DNA of 64,000 bases from Bacteroidota bacterium (GCA_027491355.1 JAIXWI010000009.1:62001-126000), one strand, 5' to 3'; shown: positions 48,550 to 57,155, numbered from the stretch's first letter. Notes: generated by a model not told the origin, from the sequence alone. Numbers and translations: made by a program.

Positions 48550-48589
48550 TAAATTTTTTATAAAAACTTTAACCTAACAATGAATGGGA

Positions 48590-48639
48590 TAGTCTCGACG
48601 TAAGTCGAAATTGAAACAAGTGTTTAGGGAATAGCTAAT
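48590..48639 (-). other. Diverged tRNA-Arg 3' fragment (old att site)
   Basis: This 50-bp segment aligns without gaps to the last 50 nt of the tRNA-Arg gene at 58704-58753, with 37 of 50 positions identical by my hand alignment. The ten bases at the acceptor end (TAGTCTCGAC) and the TGTTTAGG of the anticodon loop are conserved, while the T-arm differs most. It is followed directly by repeat copy 1, exactly as the second fragment is followed by copy 2. I read it as the scar of an older insertion. Confidence 0.7.
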
Positions 48640-48818
48640 AAAAAAACGGACACCCCTAAAAACACATAAAATATTAGTAATCAGTATTATATGAAAATAT
48701 TACTGATCAATAATTAGTCAATCATTCACTAAAACTTGAACTATTTGCACTGAGCTCTTGCACTCGGTTCTTTTGGGTTCAGTAAAATACTTGTTTAATT
48801 TACTGAAAATCAAGTTTG
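48640..48818. repeat. Island repeat copy 1 (right-end type)
   Basis: 179 bp beginning with an A-run and CGGACACCCC, then a head containing an imperfect inverted repeat (ATTAGTAATCAGT against ACTGATCAATAAT). It ends with a perfect 9-bp inverted repeat TTCAGTAAA/TTTACTGAA (48778-48786 and 48799-48807) just before tRNA-derived sequence. It is nearly identical to copy 4 at 58526-58703. It is bounded by a tRNA fragment on each side, so it looks like a complete minimal element without cargo. Confidence 0.88.
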
Positions 48819-48868
48819 TAGTCTCGACAGGAATCGAACCTGTATCAAATGTTTAGGAAACATCTATT
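48819..48868 (-). other. Exact duplicate of tRNA-Arg 3' 50 nt (attL-like)
   Basis: These 50 bp are identical to 58704-58753 of the tRNA-Arg gene and cover tRNA nucleotides 23-72: the 3' strand of the D stem, the anticodon arm, the T arm and the acceptor 3' strand. The 5' 22 nt are missing, so it is not a functional tRNA. Identity stops exactly where repeat copy 2 begins. It is best read as the far attachment site made when an element integrated into the tRNA gene. Confidence 0.9.
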
Positions 48869-48990
48869 AAAAAACGGACACCCCTAAAAACACATAAAAC
48901 ATTAGTAATCACTATTATATGAAAACATTGATTGTCAATAATTAGTCAATAAACCATAATAATTCAATAAAACTTGAACTAAATTGAACT

Positions 48991-49017
48991 ACTTGCACTC
49001 AATAATGCAAGTTTTTT
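48991..49017 (+). terminator. Terminator hairpin in repeat copy 2
   Basis: ACTTGCA (48991-48997) and TGCAAGT (49006-49012) form a 7-bp stem around an 8-nt loop, followed by a T-run. The stem is short, but the same hairpin is kept in copy 3 and, with one mismatch, at 57489. Confidence 0.6.
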
Positions 49018-49211
49018 GAGCTTCATTTTTATCCTTTAAATTGGTTTGAACTTATACTCTGAAGATACTAAGTGATAGAACCCATTTTTATTTGTTCTGG
49101 TTGATTTTGTTATTTAAAACAGATTCTTGCTCTAAAACTCAAAAAGGTTCAAACTGGTCAAATAAAAAGGAGGTAAAAACCTAATTAAAAAGTATTGACA
49201 ACCAGATACTC

Positions 49212-49241
49212 TTTGTAAAAAGGGACATTGTTTTATATTTG
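49212..49241 (+). promoter_or_regulatory. Promoter in repeat copy 2, without a gene in front
   Basis: TTTG (49212-49215), an 18-bp spacer and TATATTTG (49234-49241) match the Bacteroidota consensus. It points right, towards the 3' end of the minus-strand gene at 49385-50083, so no coding sequence follows in its direction. Transcription from here would be antisense to that gene. Confidence 0.7.
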
Positions 49242-49384
49242 TATTGATTGTTCTATTGTTAGATATTGATTTTCAATTACATATACTTTGAAAAATACTT
49301 TTCAAATTTGAAATTTTGTCTTTGAAACTTATAAAACTAAAAATTAGAAAAAAGTGTATTTTTGAGTATTCCGAGTAAGAAATA

Positions 49385-50083
49385 TTACTCATTTCTTAAA
49401 AAGCTATAGCTGTATCCATCCCATTTGAAAATCACTTTTGATACATAAGCATTAGGCCTACTATACATAGTTCCTGGATCATAGACATCCATCACACATC
49501 GATATTCACAATTACCTAAATATGAAACAGAAATATCATTAACTCTCATTCCCATGCTTTCTGCCTTTCTTAATTGCCCTTTTTCTATTTTAGACTCATT
49601 ACCTTTACAATTATCTGTAAAACTAATATTTGATTTACCTCCTCTGAAAATAAAGAAACATACTATTCCAACAATTCCAATAATCAATAAAATGGTTGTA
49701 TATGAGAAATCGTTATTATTTTTAGTTGTTTTTTGAGATTGAAAATTATCTTCATCTATTCCATTGGCTTGCCCCAAATATGTTCTAACCAAGTTTGTTA
49801 CATTTTCAAATGTTTTTGATTTAATTCTTTGAGGAACTTCTATTATTGGTGTAATTCCAAAGCTTTGTTTTTTCCAATTGAAATTAAAATATACAAATGT
49901 TACATTTTGATTTTCCCGAAAATATATTTGAACATCTAAACCTTTTTGCCAAGAATCAGGTGTTTGAAAATTTAACGTATCTTCATTTGAAAAAATATTT
50001 GAATAATTAAGCTGAAAGCAAGCATTCTTGAACAGAGTCATTATCTCTGTTTTATTTCCTTCATATTTTCCTTCATATTTCAT
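49385..50083 (-). CDS. Hypothetical single-pass membrane protein (island cargo)
   Basis: A 232-residue protein not recognised as any family. Residues 1-105 look like a soluble domain (alternating strands, aromatic-rich). About 106-127 is an Asn/Lys-rich linker, and about 128-147 a single hydrophobic helix (TTILLIIGIVGIVCFFIF). Residues 148-232 form an extracytoplasmic or cytoplasmic tail with two cysteines, NCEYRC and a strand-rich end (VIFKWDGYSYSFLRNE). It is the only gene between repeat copies 2 and 3 and is on the opposite strand to their promoters. Its base composition is strongly AT-rich like the rest of the island. Confidence 0.7.
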   Translation of the reverse strand: MKYEGKYEGNKTEIMTLFKNACFQLNYSNIFSNEDTLNFQTPDSWQKGLDVQIYFRENQNVTFVYFNFNWKKQSFGITPIIEVPQRIKSKTFENVTNLVRTYLGQANGIDEDNFQSQKTTKNNNDFSYTTILLIIGIVGIVCFFIFRGGKSNISFTDNCKGNESKIEKGQLRKAESMGMRVNDISVSYLGNCEYRCVMDVYDPGTMYSRPNAYVSKVIFKWDGYSYSFLRNE

Positions 50084-50357
50084 ACTTAAAATGTTTATGT
50101 TTTTGATATAATAAAAATAATTATTCTACAATATTAGAATATTATATAGACCTACCTATATATTAAGATTGTTTATAGATTTTTTATTTAACCGAAATTC
50201 TACCTGTTTTTAAATCCAAAATATAAATAAGTAATAAAAAACGGACACCCCTAAAAACACATAAAATATTAGTAATCAGTATTATATGAAAATATTGATT
50301 ATCAATAATTAGTCAATAAACAATAATAATTTAATAAAACTTGAACTAATTTGAACT

Positions 50358-50384
50358 ACTTGCACTCAATAATGCAAGTTTTTT
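50358..50384 (+). terminator. Terminator hairpin in repeat copy 3
   Basis: ACTTGCA (50358-50364) pairs with TGCAAGT (50373-50379), followed by a T-run. This would block read-through from the left before the promoter in the same repeat. Confidence 0.6.
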
Positions 50385-50554
50385 GAGCTTCATTTTATCC
50401 TCTGAATTGGTTTGAACTTATACTCTGAAGTTACCAAGTGATAGAACCCATTTTTATTTGTTCTGGTTGATTTTGTTATTCAAAACAGATACTAACTCCA
50501 AAACTCAATGATAATTGTTCTGGTCAAATAAAAAGGACTGACAATCAGTTAATC

Positions 50555-50584
50555 TTTGTAAAAAGGGACATTGTTTTATATTTG
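50555..50584 (+). promoter_or_regulatory. Promoter in repeat copy 3, driving cargo genes
   Basis: TTTG (50555-50558), an 18-bp spacer and TATATTTG (50577-50584) match the Bacteroidota consensus. The expected start of transcription lies near 50592, about 30 bp before the ATG of the lipoprotein gene at 50621. Confidence 0.78.
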
Positions 50585-50620
50585 TATTGATTGTTAAAAA
50601 GACAATTATAAATTAAAACT

Positions 50621-51121
50621 ATGAAAATCAACTACTCGATTTCTCTTTTTATTTTAATGTCCCTCCATACTGCTTGTGGTATTTCTACTGAAGAACAAAA
50701 GAAGAAAGAAGAACAAAGGATTCAAGATTCAATTGAATTATCAATGAGGATTCAAGATTCTATTAACTCATTAGAAAAATCTAATCAACAAGAAGAACTT
50801 AGTCAATCAAGCACTACAATTGAAAATCAAAATGAACCTACAAAACAAGAAGAACAGGTATTGCTAAGTGATGAATCATCTTTGATATCTTACTTATCAG
50901 GAAAGACATTTCACGGAACCAATATTACCATAGAAATCAATCCATCTTCAATAGATATAGACGGTATAAACAGATATTTTAACCTTTCTTTTTCAGTTAT
51001 TAGTCCAACAATGGGACGGATAAGAGGTGAATCATTATCAAATCCAGATGGGATTATTTATATCACAGTCAATACCCAAACTGGATGTATTGAAAATGAT
51101 GGGGGGAGTTTTTGTCAATAA
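50621..51121 (+). CDS. Hypothetical lipoprotein with coiled coil (island cargo)
   Basis: A 166-residue lipoprotein with lipobox HTAC (Cys 19). Residues about 23-75 are a highly charged coiled coil, with the IQDSI unit repeated (RIQDSIELSMRIQDSINSLEK). The C-terminal 75 residues are strand-rich (GTNITIEINPSSIDIDGINRYFNLSFSVISP) and end with two cysteines. No named family recognised. It is the first gene behind the promoter in repeat copy 3 and is followed after 16 bp by the gene at 51138. Confidence 0.78.
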   Translation: MKINYSISLFILMSLHTACGISTEEQKKKEEQRIQDSIELSMRIQDSINSLEKSNQQEELSQSSTTIENQNEPTKQEEQVLLSDESSLISYLSGKTFHGTNITIEINPSSIDIDGINRYFNLSFSVISPTMGRIRGESLSNPDGIIYITVNTQTGCIENDGGSFCQ

Positions 51122-51137
51122 ATAAGCATATCAAAAC

Positions 51138-51500
51138 ATGAACAACAAAGTTATTTATTTCATCATTATTGGGTTTGTTTTATCAATTTTAGCTGTAACA
51201 AATCCAACATTAGAGAAACAGAAAGAGTTATTGGTAAAGAAGATGATCGATGACTCAGAGAAAATCAAGAAAGATAAAGCGGAGAAACAGCCTGAAAACG
51301 CATTCGATAAAATGGCAAATGAATTAGGACAGCAGTTTCTCCAGCCAGAATTCATTACTAATCTGATAGATAATAGCTTGAGTAGAGACAATTATATATT
51401 CTTTTCATTACCAAGAATGACCATAATGAGTAAAACAAAGATTATTGGAATTGGTATTGCTGGAAATGTAATTTGGTTTGAAAAGACAACATTGAAATGA
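51138..51500 (+). CDS. Small membrane-anchored protein, possibly DUF4359
   Basis: A 120-residue protein with an N-terminal hydrophobic helix (residues 5-22) followed by TNPTLEKQKE, a Lys-rich helix, and a strand-rich C-terminus (YIFFSLPRMTIMSKTKIIGIGIAGNVIWFE). The helix-TNP opening and the size recall DUF4359, but the match is from memory and weak. It is probably co-transcribed with the lipoprotein gene 16 bp upstream. Confidence 0.65.
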   Translation: MNNKVIYFIIIGFVLSILAVTNPTLEKQKELLVKKMIDDSEKIKKDKAEKQPENAFDKMANELGQQFLQPEFITNLIDNSLSRDNYIFFSLPRMTIMSKTKIIGIGIAGNVIWFEKTTLK

Positions 51501-51695
51501 TTCTAACCAATCAATGTAACTCGAAAAAGTATATTTGAATCAAGTTTAAAAATTGATTCAGAAATTTCAGGGTAAAACTATAAAGCTATTTATATTGACA
51601 AAAAGTAATCCTAATTTTTTGAAAAATTCATAATAGTCTAAATCAACTCAAAAATTCTTTAAAGCATAAAATTTAAAATTATAATTAATTTAAAA

Positions 51696-53639
51696 ATGTT
51701 AGAAAATAAAAACAGTTTAAGATACTCACAAACCCAACTCCAACTGAAAAAAGTTATACTATCAATTTTAATGTATCTGATATGTTCAAACATTTCGGCA
51801 CAGAAATATAAAAAGTTATACGAAACAAATGATTTACAAAAACTCACTGAAAAAATAGACAAAGCATATAAAAAAGATAGCGCTAACCTTTTACTAATCT
51901 ATTATAAATCAAAAATACTTTCATCAAGTGAGACTAAAAATTTAAATGAATCATATCTCTATATTGATAAAGTATGCAATTTAATAAATGATGTAGAAGA
52001 TGTTAAACTCAAAGAACAATTCTTAGAGGATGATTTATCATACAGCTATGCCAATGAATTTAAACAAAAAGTTTGTTTATTGATTTTAGATTCAATTGAA
52101 AAAAATAGCTCGCAAATTAAAGAAAGCTATAAAAGTTTTATAAGAAATTACAGTTGCGAAGTAAATGAAAAAGTTAAATTTAAAATAGATGAGATTGAAT
52201 TTTTAGAACTCAAATCAGATAGTAACATTCAAAAATGTGATAAATATTTAGCAGAAAATAATAGTTCGTTTCAAAGTGATATACTCAGAATTATTGAATA
52301 TAAAACTTACCAGTCAATCATTAAAAATGAAAAGTCTGATGAATTATGTCTTAAGTTTATTAATAGATTTCCAAATTCTATTTTTTCGCCTGAAATCACT
52401 TATCTTCTATACGAAAGTAAAATAGCCAAAGCATATGTATACAATGATACAAATAGACTTAACATCTTCAAGGTAGAACTCAATAAATATTACCCTAATT
52501 CCTACACAAGAAAAGCAGCTGAGTTAATTGAACAAACAAAAGAGAAAATTTATTATCAACTATGTGAAAATAAAAAAGATAAAGCTACTTTAAATTTATA
52601 CTTAAATACATTTAGATTTTCAGTACATTATGATAGGGTAATTTTTATAAAAGACTCAATTGAAAACGAAAATTCCTTAATATCTTTAATTTTTAATAAC
52701 AACCCCTATAATCCTAAATCTAGATTTAAATTTGATACCCCAAAATTGAATTTAAGTGGCTTTATCAATGATAAAAAGCCTATATTTTTGATTGGTAAAA
52801 TTACACCAAGAAATGAATATGAAAATGAAAATGAAGATGGGGAATATAGTAACGTTAATGGTGATTATTTTGAAAATATATATGTAAAACAATATGATGA
52901 ACTAAAACTTTTTTCACTAAATAAAAGAGTACAACTGTATTTTTCTAGCTTTATAAATGACACTATTATTGAGGCAATTTCAACAAACTCAGAAACGTAT
53001 TATATTTTTAAAAGTGCACTTTATTCAAATCAATTAAGTAGTTTACCTGTTGAATTTAATGATGACAATCTTGAACCAGTTTTAATGTATTTTTCGAAAT
53101 TTAAGACTAATCCTAATTTACAAAATTCCTTAAGATGTTTTGTTGAGTCAAAATTATCAAGATACACCTGGAAAACAGAATTTGATTTTAAAGACAATTC
53201 CGATTTACTTATTAAAAAGATACTTTCAGGTCTAAACCAAAGTGTTGTAAATAACTATGATAAATATTATAGAATTTACAATGGAAAATTTAGAATTTAT
53301 GATTTTGAGAACACATCATTTACTGTCGATTTAGTCAAATTGTTGGGAAATTCAAGGCTTTTTCAAAATGATTTTAGTTATAGAATTATTAACAAGGATT
53401 TATTATCAACTGGCAACGAGGTTAAATTTAAATGTAACCCAAATGTTGCTAGAGAAATTTCTAAGCTTTTTGACTCTGATAGAAATGTCAAGATAAAATT
53501 AATATTAGCCCCTTCAAATTATTTTGACTTGTGTATATGTGAAAATTGTTATGCTATAGATTTTAAAATAAAATCAATTTTAGTAAGTAAAGATGATAGT
53601 TTTAATGATTCAGACACAATTAGAATCAATCTTGAATAG
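51696..53639 (+). CDS. Large exported protein of unknown function (island cargo)
   Basis: A 647-residue protein whose N-terminus has a long polar n-region and then a signal-like helix ending CSNISAQ at about residue 36. Residues about 40-330 are helical and repetitive, TPR-like (IDKAYKKDSANLLLIYYKSKIL...). The C-terminal half is mixed strand, with CICENCYAIDFKIKS near the end. No recognised family. It ends 3 bp before the gene at 53643, so the two very likely form a functional pair. Codon choice is extremely A/T-biased. Confidence 0.72.
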   Translation: MLENKNSLRYSQTQLQLKKVILSILMYLICSNISAQKYKKLYETNDLQKLTEKIDKAYKKDSANLLLIYYKSKILSSSETKNLNESYLYIDKVCNLINDVEDVKLKEQFLEDDLSYSYANEFKQKVCLLILDSIEKNSSQIKESYKSFIRNYSCEVNEKVKFKIDEIEFLELKSDSNIQKCDKYLAENNSSFQSDILRIIEYKTYQSIIKNEKSDELCLKFINRFPNSIFSPEITYLLYESKIAKAYVYNDTNRLNIFKVELNKYYPNSYTRKAAELIEQTKEKIYYQLCENKKDKATLNLYLNTFRFSVHYDRVIFIKDSIENENSLISLIFNNNPYNPKSRFKFDTPKLNLSGFINDKKPIFLIGKITPRNEYENENEDGEYSNVNGDYFENIYVKQYDELKLFSLNKRVQLYFSSFINDTIIEAISTNSETYYIFKSALYSNQLSSLPVEFNDDNLEPVLMYFSKFKTNPNLQNSLRCFVESKLSRYTWKTEFDFKDNSDLLIKKILSGLNQSVVNNYDKYYRIYNGKFRIYDFENTSFTVDLVKLLGNSRLFQNDFSYRIINKDLLSTGNEVKFKCNPNVAREISKLFDSDRNVKIKLILAPSNYFDLCICENCYAIDFKIKSILVSKDDSFNDSDTIRINLE

Positions 53640-53642
53640 AGA

Positions 53643-54254
53643 ATGAGATTTTTTTTCTTGTTGATTTATATTCCTAAATTTTTATTACAACCAGAACCAT
53701 GTGATTATATAAGGGAAAAAACTGAACAATTGTCAAATCAATTTTCAAATTCAAATATAAATTTAAACAAACCATTCTATCTATCAAGAAAAGAATTGTT
53801 TAGTATCGTTTATCCTGAATATGTCACATTTTCTTCCACTACTAATGAGTTGGAGCTGCTTCTTATTAAATCAAATTTATTACTTCATCAAAAAGAATTT
53901 GATTTATCATTTGGACCATTTCAAATGAAATTAAGCTTTATCATTGATATAATTAACAAAGCACCTATCAATAAACTCAATAATCCTATCTTTATAAAAC
54001 TTAGGCTTAATAATAATTCAATTATATCGTCAGATATTGATCATCTGAATAGATTAGAGGTACAGTGGGAAATATTAAGATTATTTGAATTATCTAATTA
54101 TGCAATTTATAAAGAGTACGCTTTGTTGGGTTTATATACAGTTTATAATAGAGGAGACATTAAAAAAGCGAGAACTATATTTCACAAAATAAATTGTAAA
54201 AAAATGTCTTACGAAGATTGGTGCATAGAGTTTTTAAAATATAGACATAACTGA
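53643..54254 (+). CDS. Small exported protein, possibly lysozyme-like
   Basis: A 203-residue protein with a hydrophobic start (residues 1-15) that may be a signal sequence. Two features recall lysozyme or lytic-transglycosylase folds: a glutamate in LFSIVYPEYVTFS (near 59) and, about 40 residues on, FDLSFGPFQMKLSF, similar to the conserved G-x-F/MQ motif. I recall similar arrangements in uncharacterised Bacteroidota proteins but could not verify this. The start follows the upstream stop by 3 bp. Function is a hypothesis only. Confidence 0.6.
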   Translation: MRFFFLLIYIPKFLLQPEPCDYIREKTEQLSNQFSNSNINLNKPFYLSRKELFSIVYPEYVTFSSTTNELELLLIKSNLLLHQKEFDLSFGPFQMKLSFIIDIINKAPINKLNNPIFIKLRLNNNSIISSDIDHLNRLEVQWEILRLFELSNYAIYKEYALLGLYTVYNRGDIKKARTIFHKINCKKMSYEDWCIEFLKYRHN

Positions 54255-54506
54255 AAAATGTAAATACAACCTAAATTAAGCTAATCAAAATATAGTATTT
54301 ATGAGAATGTTTATGTTTTGTAATAATTGCTTAAAAGGCGGTGTTAATATTTAATAAAGAGTAATTTAAAAACAAAAAACTATCCTTGTAATTTCCAAAT
54401 TATATATAGCTATTCTTAATTTAAATATGCATGTTAAAACGGTAGCAAGCAATTATTTTATATAAGTTACTACTATGTTTGTTAACTTGAAAAAAAATTA
54501 GGCTAG

Positions 54507-56369
54507 TTAATTTTTCCATTTTTCCATTTTAACTGCAATTGCCCTTCTGTCCTCAGCGTTAAATTTTTTGACAAAATTTATGTTCAATGACAATCCACCT
54601 TGGTAAAATAGTTGACCCTTCGATTCATAATCTGTGATGTATTTCATCCCAGCATTTAAATCAAAAAATAAAAGTTTTATTCTTACTCCAAAATCATGTG
54701 TATATTTAATATCGTTTCCCAATTTTTCAATTGGAGAATTGACACCATAACTTAAACGAAAAATTCTTAATAAAGTTCCACTCAATTGAGCCTCTCCTAA
54801 CTCAATTTTGCTCCTTACTAACTCATTATTTGTTAAATTAATAACAGAGCCTGTGTTTGTCTGATAACCTAACTTTATTCCTATCAAGTTAGATCTACTT
54901 TTATCTCTTCCTCTGTCTGAAAATTTAGTTTTGGTATTTATTTTTTTATATAGTTCAAAAGAATAGTAAGGTGTTAAGAGTTTAACTTCATCCGGTGAAA
55001 ATCCATTAGGATTATTATAATCTATTAGACTTTGATAGCTATACCCTAATTTAATACAATACAAATGAGGCCTTGTTGCTAACAAATTCTTTTTTTCAAA
55101 TTTAAAAATAGAATTTTCAAGTTTTGAATTTAAACGTTTGATTGTATTAGAAATGTCTTTTTTAAGGCCATAATCTTTAGACATTTGTACTAATACTGAA
55201 GAGGCATTCTCATATTGATTGTTATCTATAAAATGATAAAAACTGTTTGTTAATTTATTTTGGTTTATTTTATTAATTATTTCACCAATATCATTGTATT
55301 TTTCTTTAAATCTATCTGAGCCAAAAAAATTCATTTCTGAATGTATTCTTTTAGCTTCTTCCGAGTTAGTTTGTATTACATTTTTAATTGTTTGAAATTT
55401 GTAATTGAAGTATCCAGAAATTAACTTTTCTTTCCGGGATTTCATCATTTTTTCAAATTCAGGAGATATCCAAATAAGTGAATCTATTGTATACAATGCC
55501 GACTCGTAATCTAACCTGTTTTCATGATAAGATAGTCTATTCATTAAGTTAGATTCAATACATTGTAATGCTTGAGCTCTATCTAATTTTATCCTTTCAT
55601 CTTCAGGATTTGTAGTATACAAATCTTGTAACATGTTATAGGACATTTCACACTTTTTCTCAATGAGTAGTTTGTTAGCTTCCTTGTATTTATCTTCAAA
55701 TTCTTTACCGATAATTCTACTAATAAACTCACTCTTTTGTTGTTTTAGACTCACAAACTCTTCATACAATGTATTGTAATTCTCATTGAGTCCTATGCTT
55801 GTTAGTATATTTAAGTCGTTTTCTAGTTTTGAAATGGTTTCATTTATTTTTACTAACATTTCAGTCAAATTTGATGTTTCAATATTTGTTGTGAGTTCAC
55901 CTAGTAATATTGTTTTATCAAATTGAAATTTTTTAATATAGAGTTGAGCTAAGTTTTCTTTTTCTAATTTAATATAACCATATATTGTTTTAACTTTTTT
56001 GGTATTGTCTGTTGGCCAAGTTTTTATTTCACATTCTGGTAAACTAATATCTGTAGAAATTGTGTTTTTAGAATTATAGTTATTTTGGTAGTGCAAATTA
56101 TCGTTACCTTGAATTTGCCTAGTTTCACTGATATCAGTGCTTTTTACATTTGTGTTTATTTTTTTGGATAATTCTAATTTAAGATTTTGTATTAACTTTT
56201 GGTGTTGTAATCCAAAATTATCTTTATCTACACCTTTAATTTCAGTTTTGTAGTAATAACAACAGTTTGTGTATTTTTGTTCTTCATCTGTATATACCCA
56301 TGAGGGTGAATCTTGAGCAAACAGTACTGAATTAATAATTAATAAAACAGAAAGATAAATGTACTTCAT
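54507..56369 (-). CDS. Exported protein: LPP20-like head, helical middle, barrel-like tail
   Basis: A 620-residue exported protein with signal peptide ending VLFAQ. The mature start SPSWVYTDEEQKYTNCCYYYKTEIKG and the following helix and strand to about residue 150 resemble the LPP20-type domain. About 165-400 is mostly helical and TPR-like (LLIEKKCEMSYNMLQDLYTTNPEDERIKLDRAQALQCIES). The last 200 residues are amphipathic strands (LYCIKLGYSYQSL, LIGIKLGYQTN, FGVRIKLLFFDLNAG), consistent with an outer-membrane barrel. No family name can be given. It is next to the LPP20-like lipoprotein gene on the same strand. Confidence 0.7.
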   Translation of the reverse strand: MKYIYLSVLLIINSVLFAQDSPSWVYTDEEQKYTNCCYYYKTEIKGVDKDNFGLQHQKLIQNLKLELSKKINTNVKSTDISETRQIQGNDNLHYQNNYNSKNTISTDISLPECEIKTWPTDNTKKVKTIYGYIKLEKENLAQLYIKKFQFDKTILLGELTTNIETSNLTEMLVKINETISKLENDLNILTSIGLNENYNTLYEEFVSLKQQKSEFISRIIGKEFEDKYKEANKLLIEKKCEMSYNMLQDLYTTNPEDERIKLDRAQALQCIESNLMNRLSYHENRLDYESALYTIDSLIWISPEFEKMMKSRKEKLISGYFNYKFQTIKNVIQTNSEEAKRIHSEMNFFGSDRFKEKYNDIGEIINKINQNKLTNSFYHFIDNNQYENASSVLVQMSKDYGLKKDISNTIKRLNSKLENSIFKFEKKNLLATRPHLYCIKLGYSYQSLIDYNNPNGFSPDEVKLLTPYYSFELYKKINTKTKFSDRGRDKSRSNLIGIKLGYQTNTGSVINLTNNELVRSKIELGEAQLSGTLLRIFRLSYGVNSPIEKLGNDIKYTHDFGVRIKLLFFDLNAGMKYITDYESKGQLFYQGGLSLNINFVKKFNAEDRRAIAVKMEKWKN

Positions 56370-56585
56370 TTATTAAATAACTTTCAACAATAATTAATTT
56401 TTAGAAAACGTAGATATAAAGATAATCAGCAAAATTTAGAGTTATGTTTTTATAACCCATTTTCACTCAAACCTTTCCTGAAACAGTTATTTATAATTTG
56501 TTTTTGCATACTATCTTATGAAGTATATTCAGCTATAAAACTATTTTAAACTTAGATTAAGTCTAATAAAATCTTTAAAAATGAA

Positions 56586-57155
56586 TCATTGTTCATTTAA
56601 TAACTTCTCCATTTCTCTTTCATAGATTTCCTCAAATTTCTTTTTGTCATACTCTAGTTTTAACCTTTCATTTTTAGATATTTTATTGTTAACGCCCTCT
56701 AATAAAGATTGTTTTGTAACTTCTATTACCACCCAATAGGTGTAAGCACCATCCCTTTCCCTAAAAATTTTTTCTTCTAATAGTTTTACGCCAGCCAAAC
56801 TTTGACTCACAACTTCTCTTGTTGATTCCTCAAATTTATTTTCAAATTCTTGTTTATTGTCTATAGTTATTTGATTTGTGTATTGATCATTTACTCTTTT
56901 AATGAGAGTTTTGATATTACTGGCCAACTCTGCTTTTGCATTTTGTAAGGCTATTTTTTTAGCAGTAGCTAAATCCGGACTTTTCCCAGAATTTTTTGCC
57001 CTGAAATTATCCTTATCAGATTTATATTTACTTTCGGAAAATGGAACTATTATTTCTTGAGACTTTGAGGATTGTTCAATCTTTTTAGCACTATTGCAGC
57101 TTGCCAAACCTATTGCAGCTGCCAAGCAAATTAGTATTGTTTTTTTTGATTGCAT
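56586..57155 (-). CDS. LPP20-like lipoprotein (island cargo)
   Basis: A 189-residue lipoprotein with lipobox LASC (Cys 20). The body shows an LPP20-type pattern: ATAKKIALQNAKAELASNIKTLIKRV, a long middle helix, VVSQSLAGVKLLEEKIF, then AYTYWVVIEVTKQSL and a charged C-terminal coiled coil. Such domains occur in envelope lipoproteins and near CsgG-like secretion systems. The gene at 54507 lies downstream on the same strand after a 216-bp gap and shares the domain type, so the two may act together. Confidence 0.75.
   Translation of the reverse strand: MQSKKTILICLAAAIGLASCNSAKKIEQSSKSQEIIVPFSESKYKSDKDNFRAKNSGKSPDLATAKKIALQNAKAELASNIKTLIKRVNDQYTNQITIDNKQEFENKFEESTREVVSQSLAGVKLLEEKIFRERDGAYTYWVVIEVTKQSLLEGVNNKISKNERLKLEYDKKKFEEIYEREMEKLLNEQ

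Larger units (their letters stand above)
48869..49252. repeat. Island repeat copy 2 (terminator-promoter type)
   Basis: 384 bp sharing the AAAAAACGGACACCCC head with the other copies. It then has a different tail, shared along its length with copy 3 at 50236-50595 and containing a terminator hairpin (48991-49017) and a promoter (49212-49241). It is more diverged from copy 3 than copies 1 and 4 are from each other, with scattered substitutions and small indels. It begins directly after the exact tRNA fragment. Confidence 0.87.
48550..49384. other. Left end of island: repeats and att-like tRNA fragments, no gene
   Basis: About 835 bp with no credible coding sequence. In order it holds a diverged 50-bp tRNA 3' fragment, repeat copy 1, an exact 50-bp tRNA 3' fragment, and repeat copy 2 with its terminator and promoter. 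About 130 bp of AT-rich DNA then lead to the end of the minus-strand gene at 49385. The individual parts are listed separately. Confidence 0.8.
50236..50595. repeat. Island repeat copy 3 (terminator-promoter type)
   Basis: 360 bp with the AAAAAACGGACACCCC head and the same tail as copy 2. It is not preceded by recognisable tRNA sequence. Within it lie a terminator hairpin (50358-50384) and a consensus promoter (50555-50584) placed to drive the lipoprotein gene at 50621. Confidence 0.88.
50084..50620. other. Spacer carrying repeat copy 3, no gene
   Basis: About 540 bp. The left 150 bp are very AT-rich and should hold the promoter of the minus-strand gene ending at 49385. The rest is repeat copy 3 with its terminator and promoter, followed by the 5' untranslated part of the lipoprotein gene at 50621. 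No coding sequence seen. Confidence 0.7.

Noticed and set aside
50186-50235. A third tRNA fragment before repeat copy 3
   Set aside because: Only ACCTGT and a few bases match near the expected offset and a 3-nt gap is needed; the similarity is within what AT-rich sequence gives by chance.
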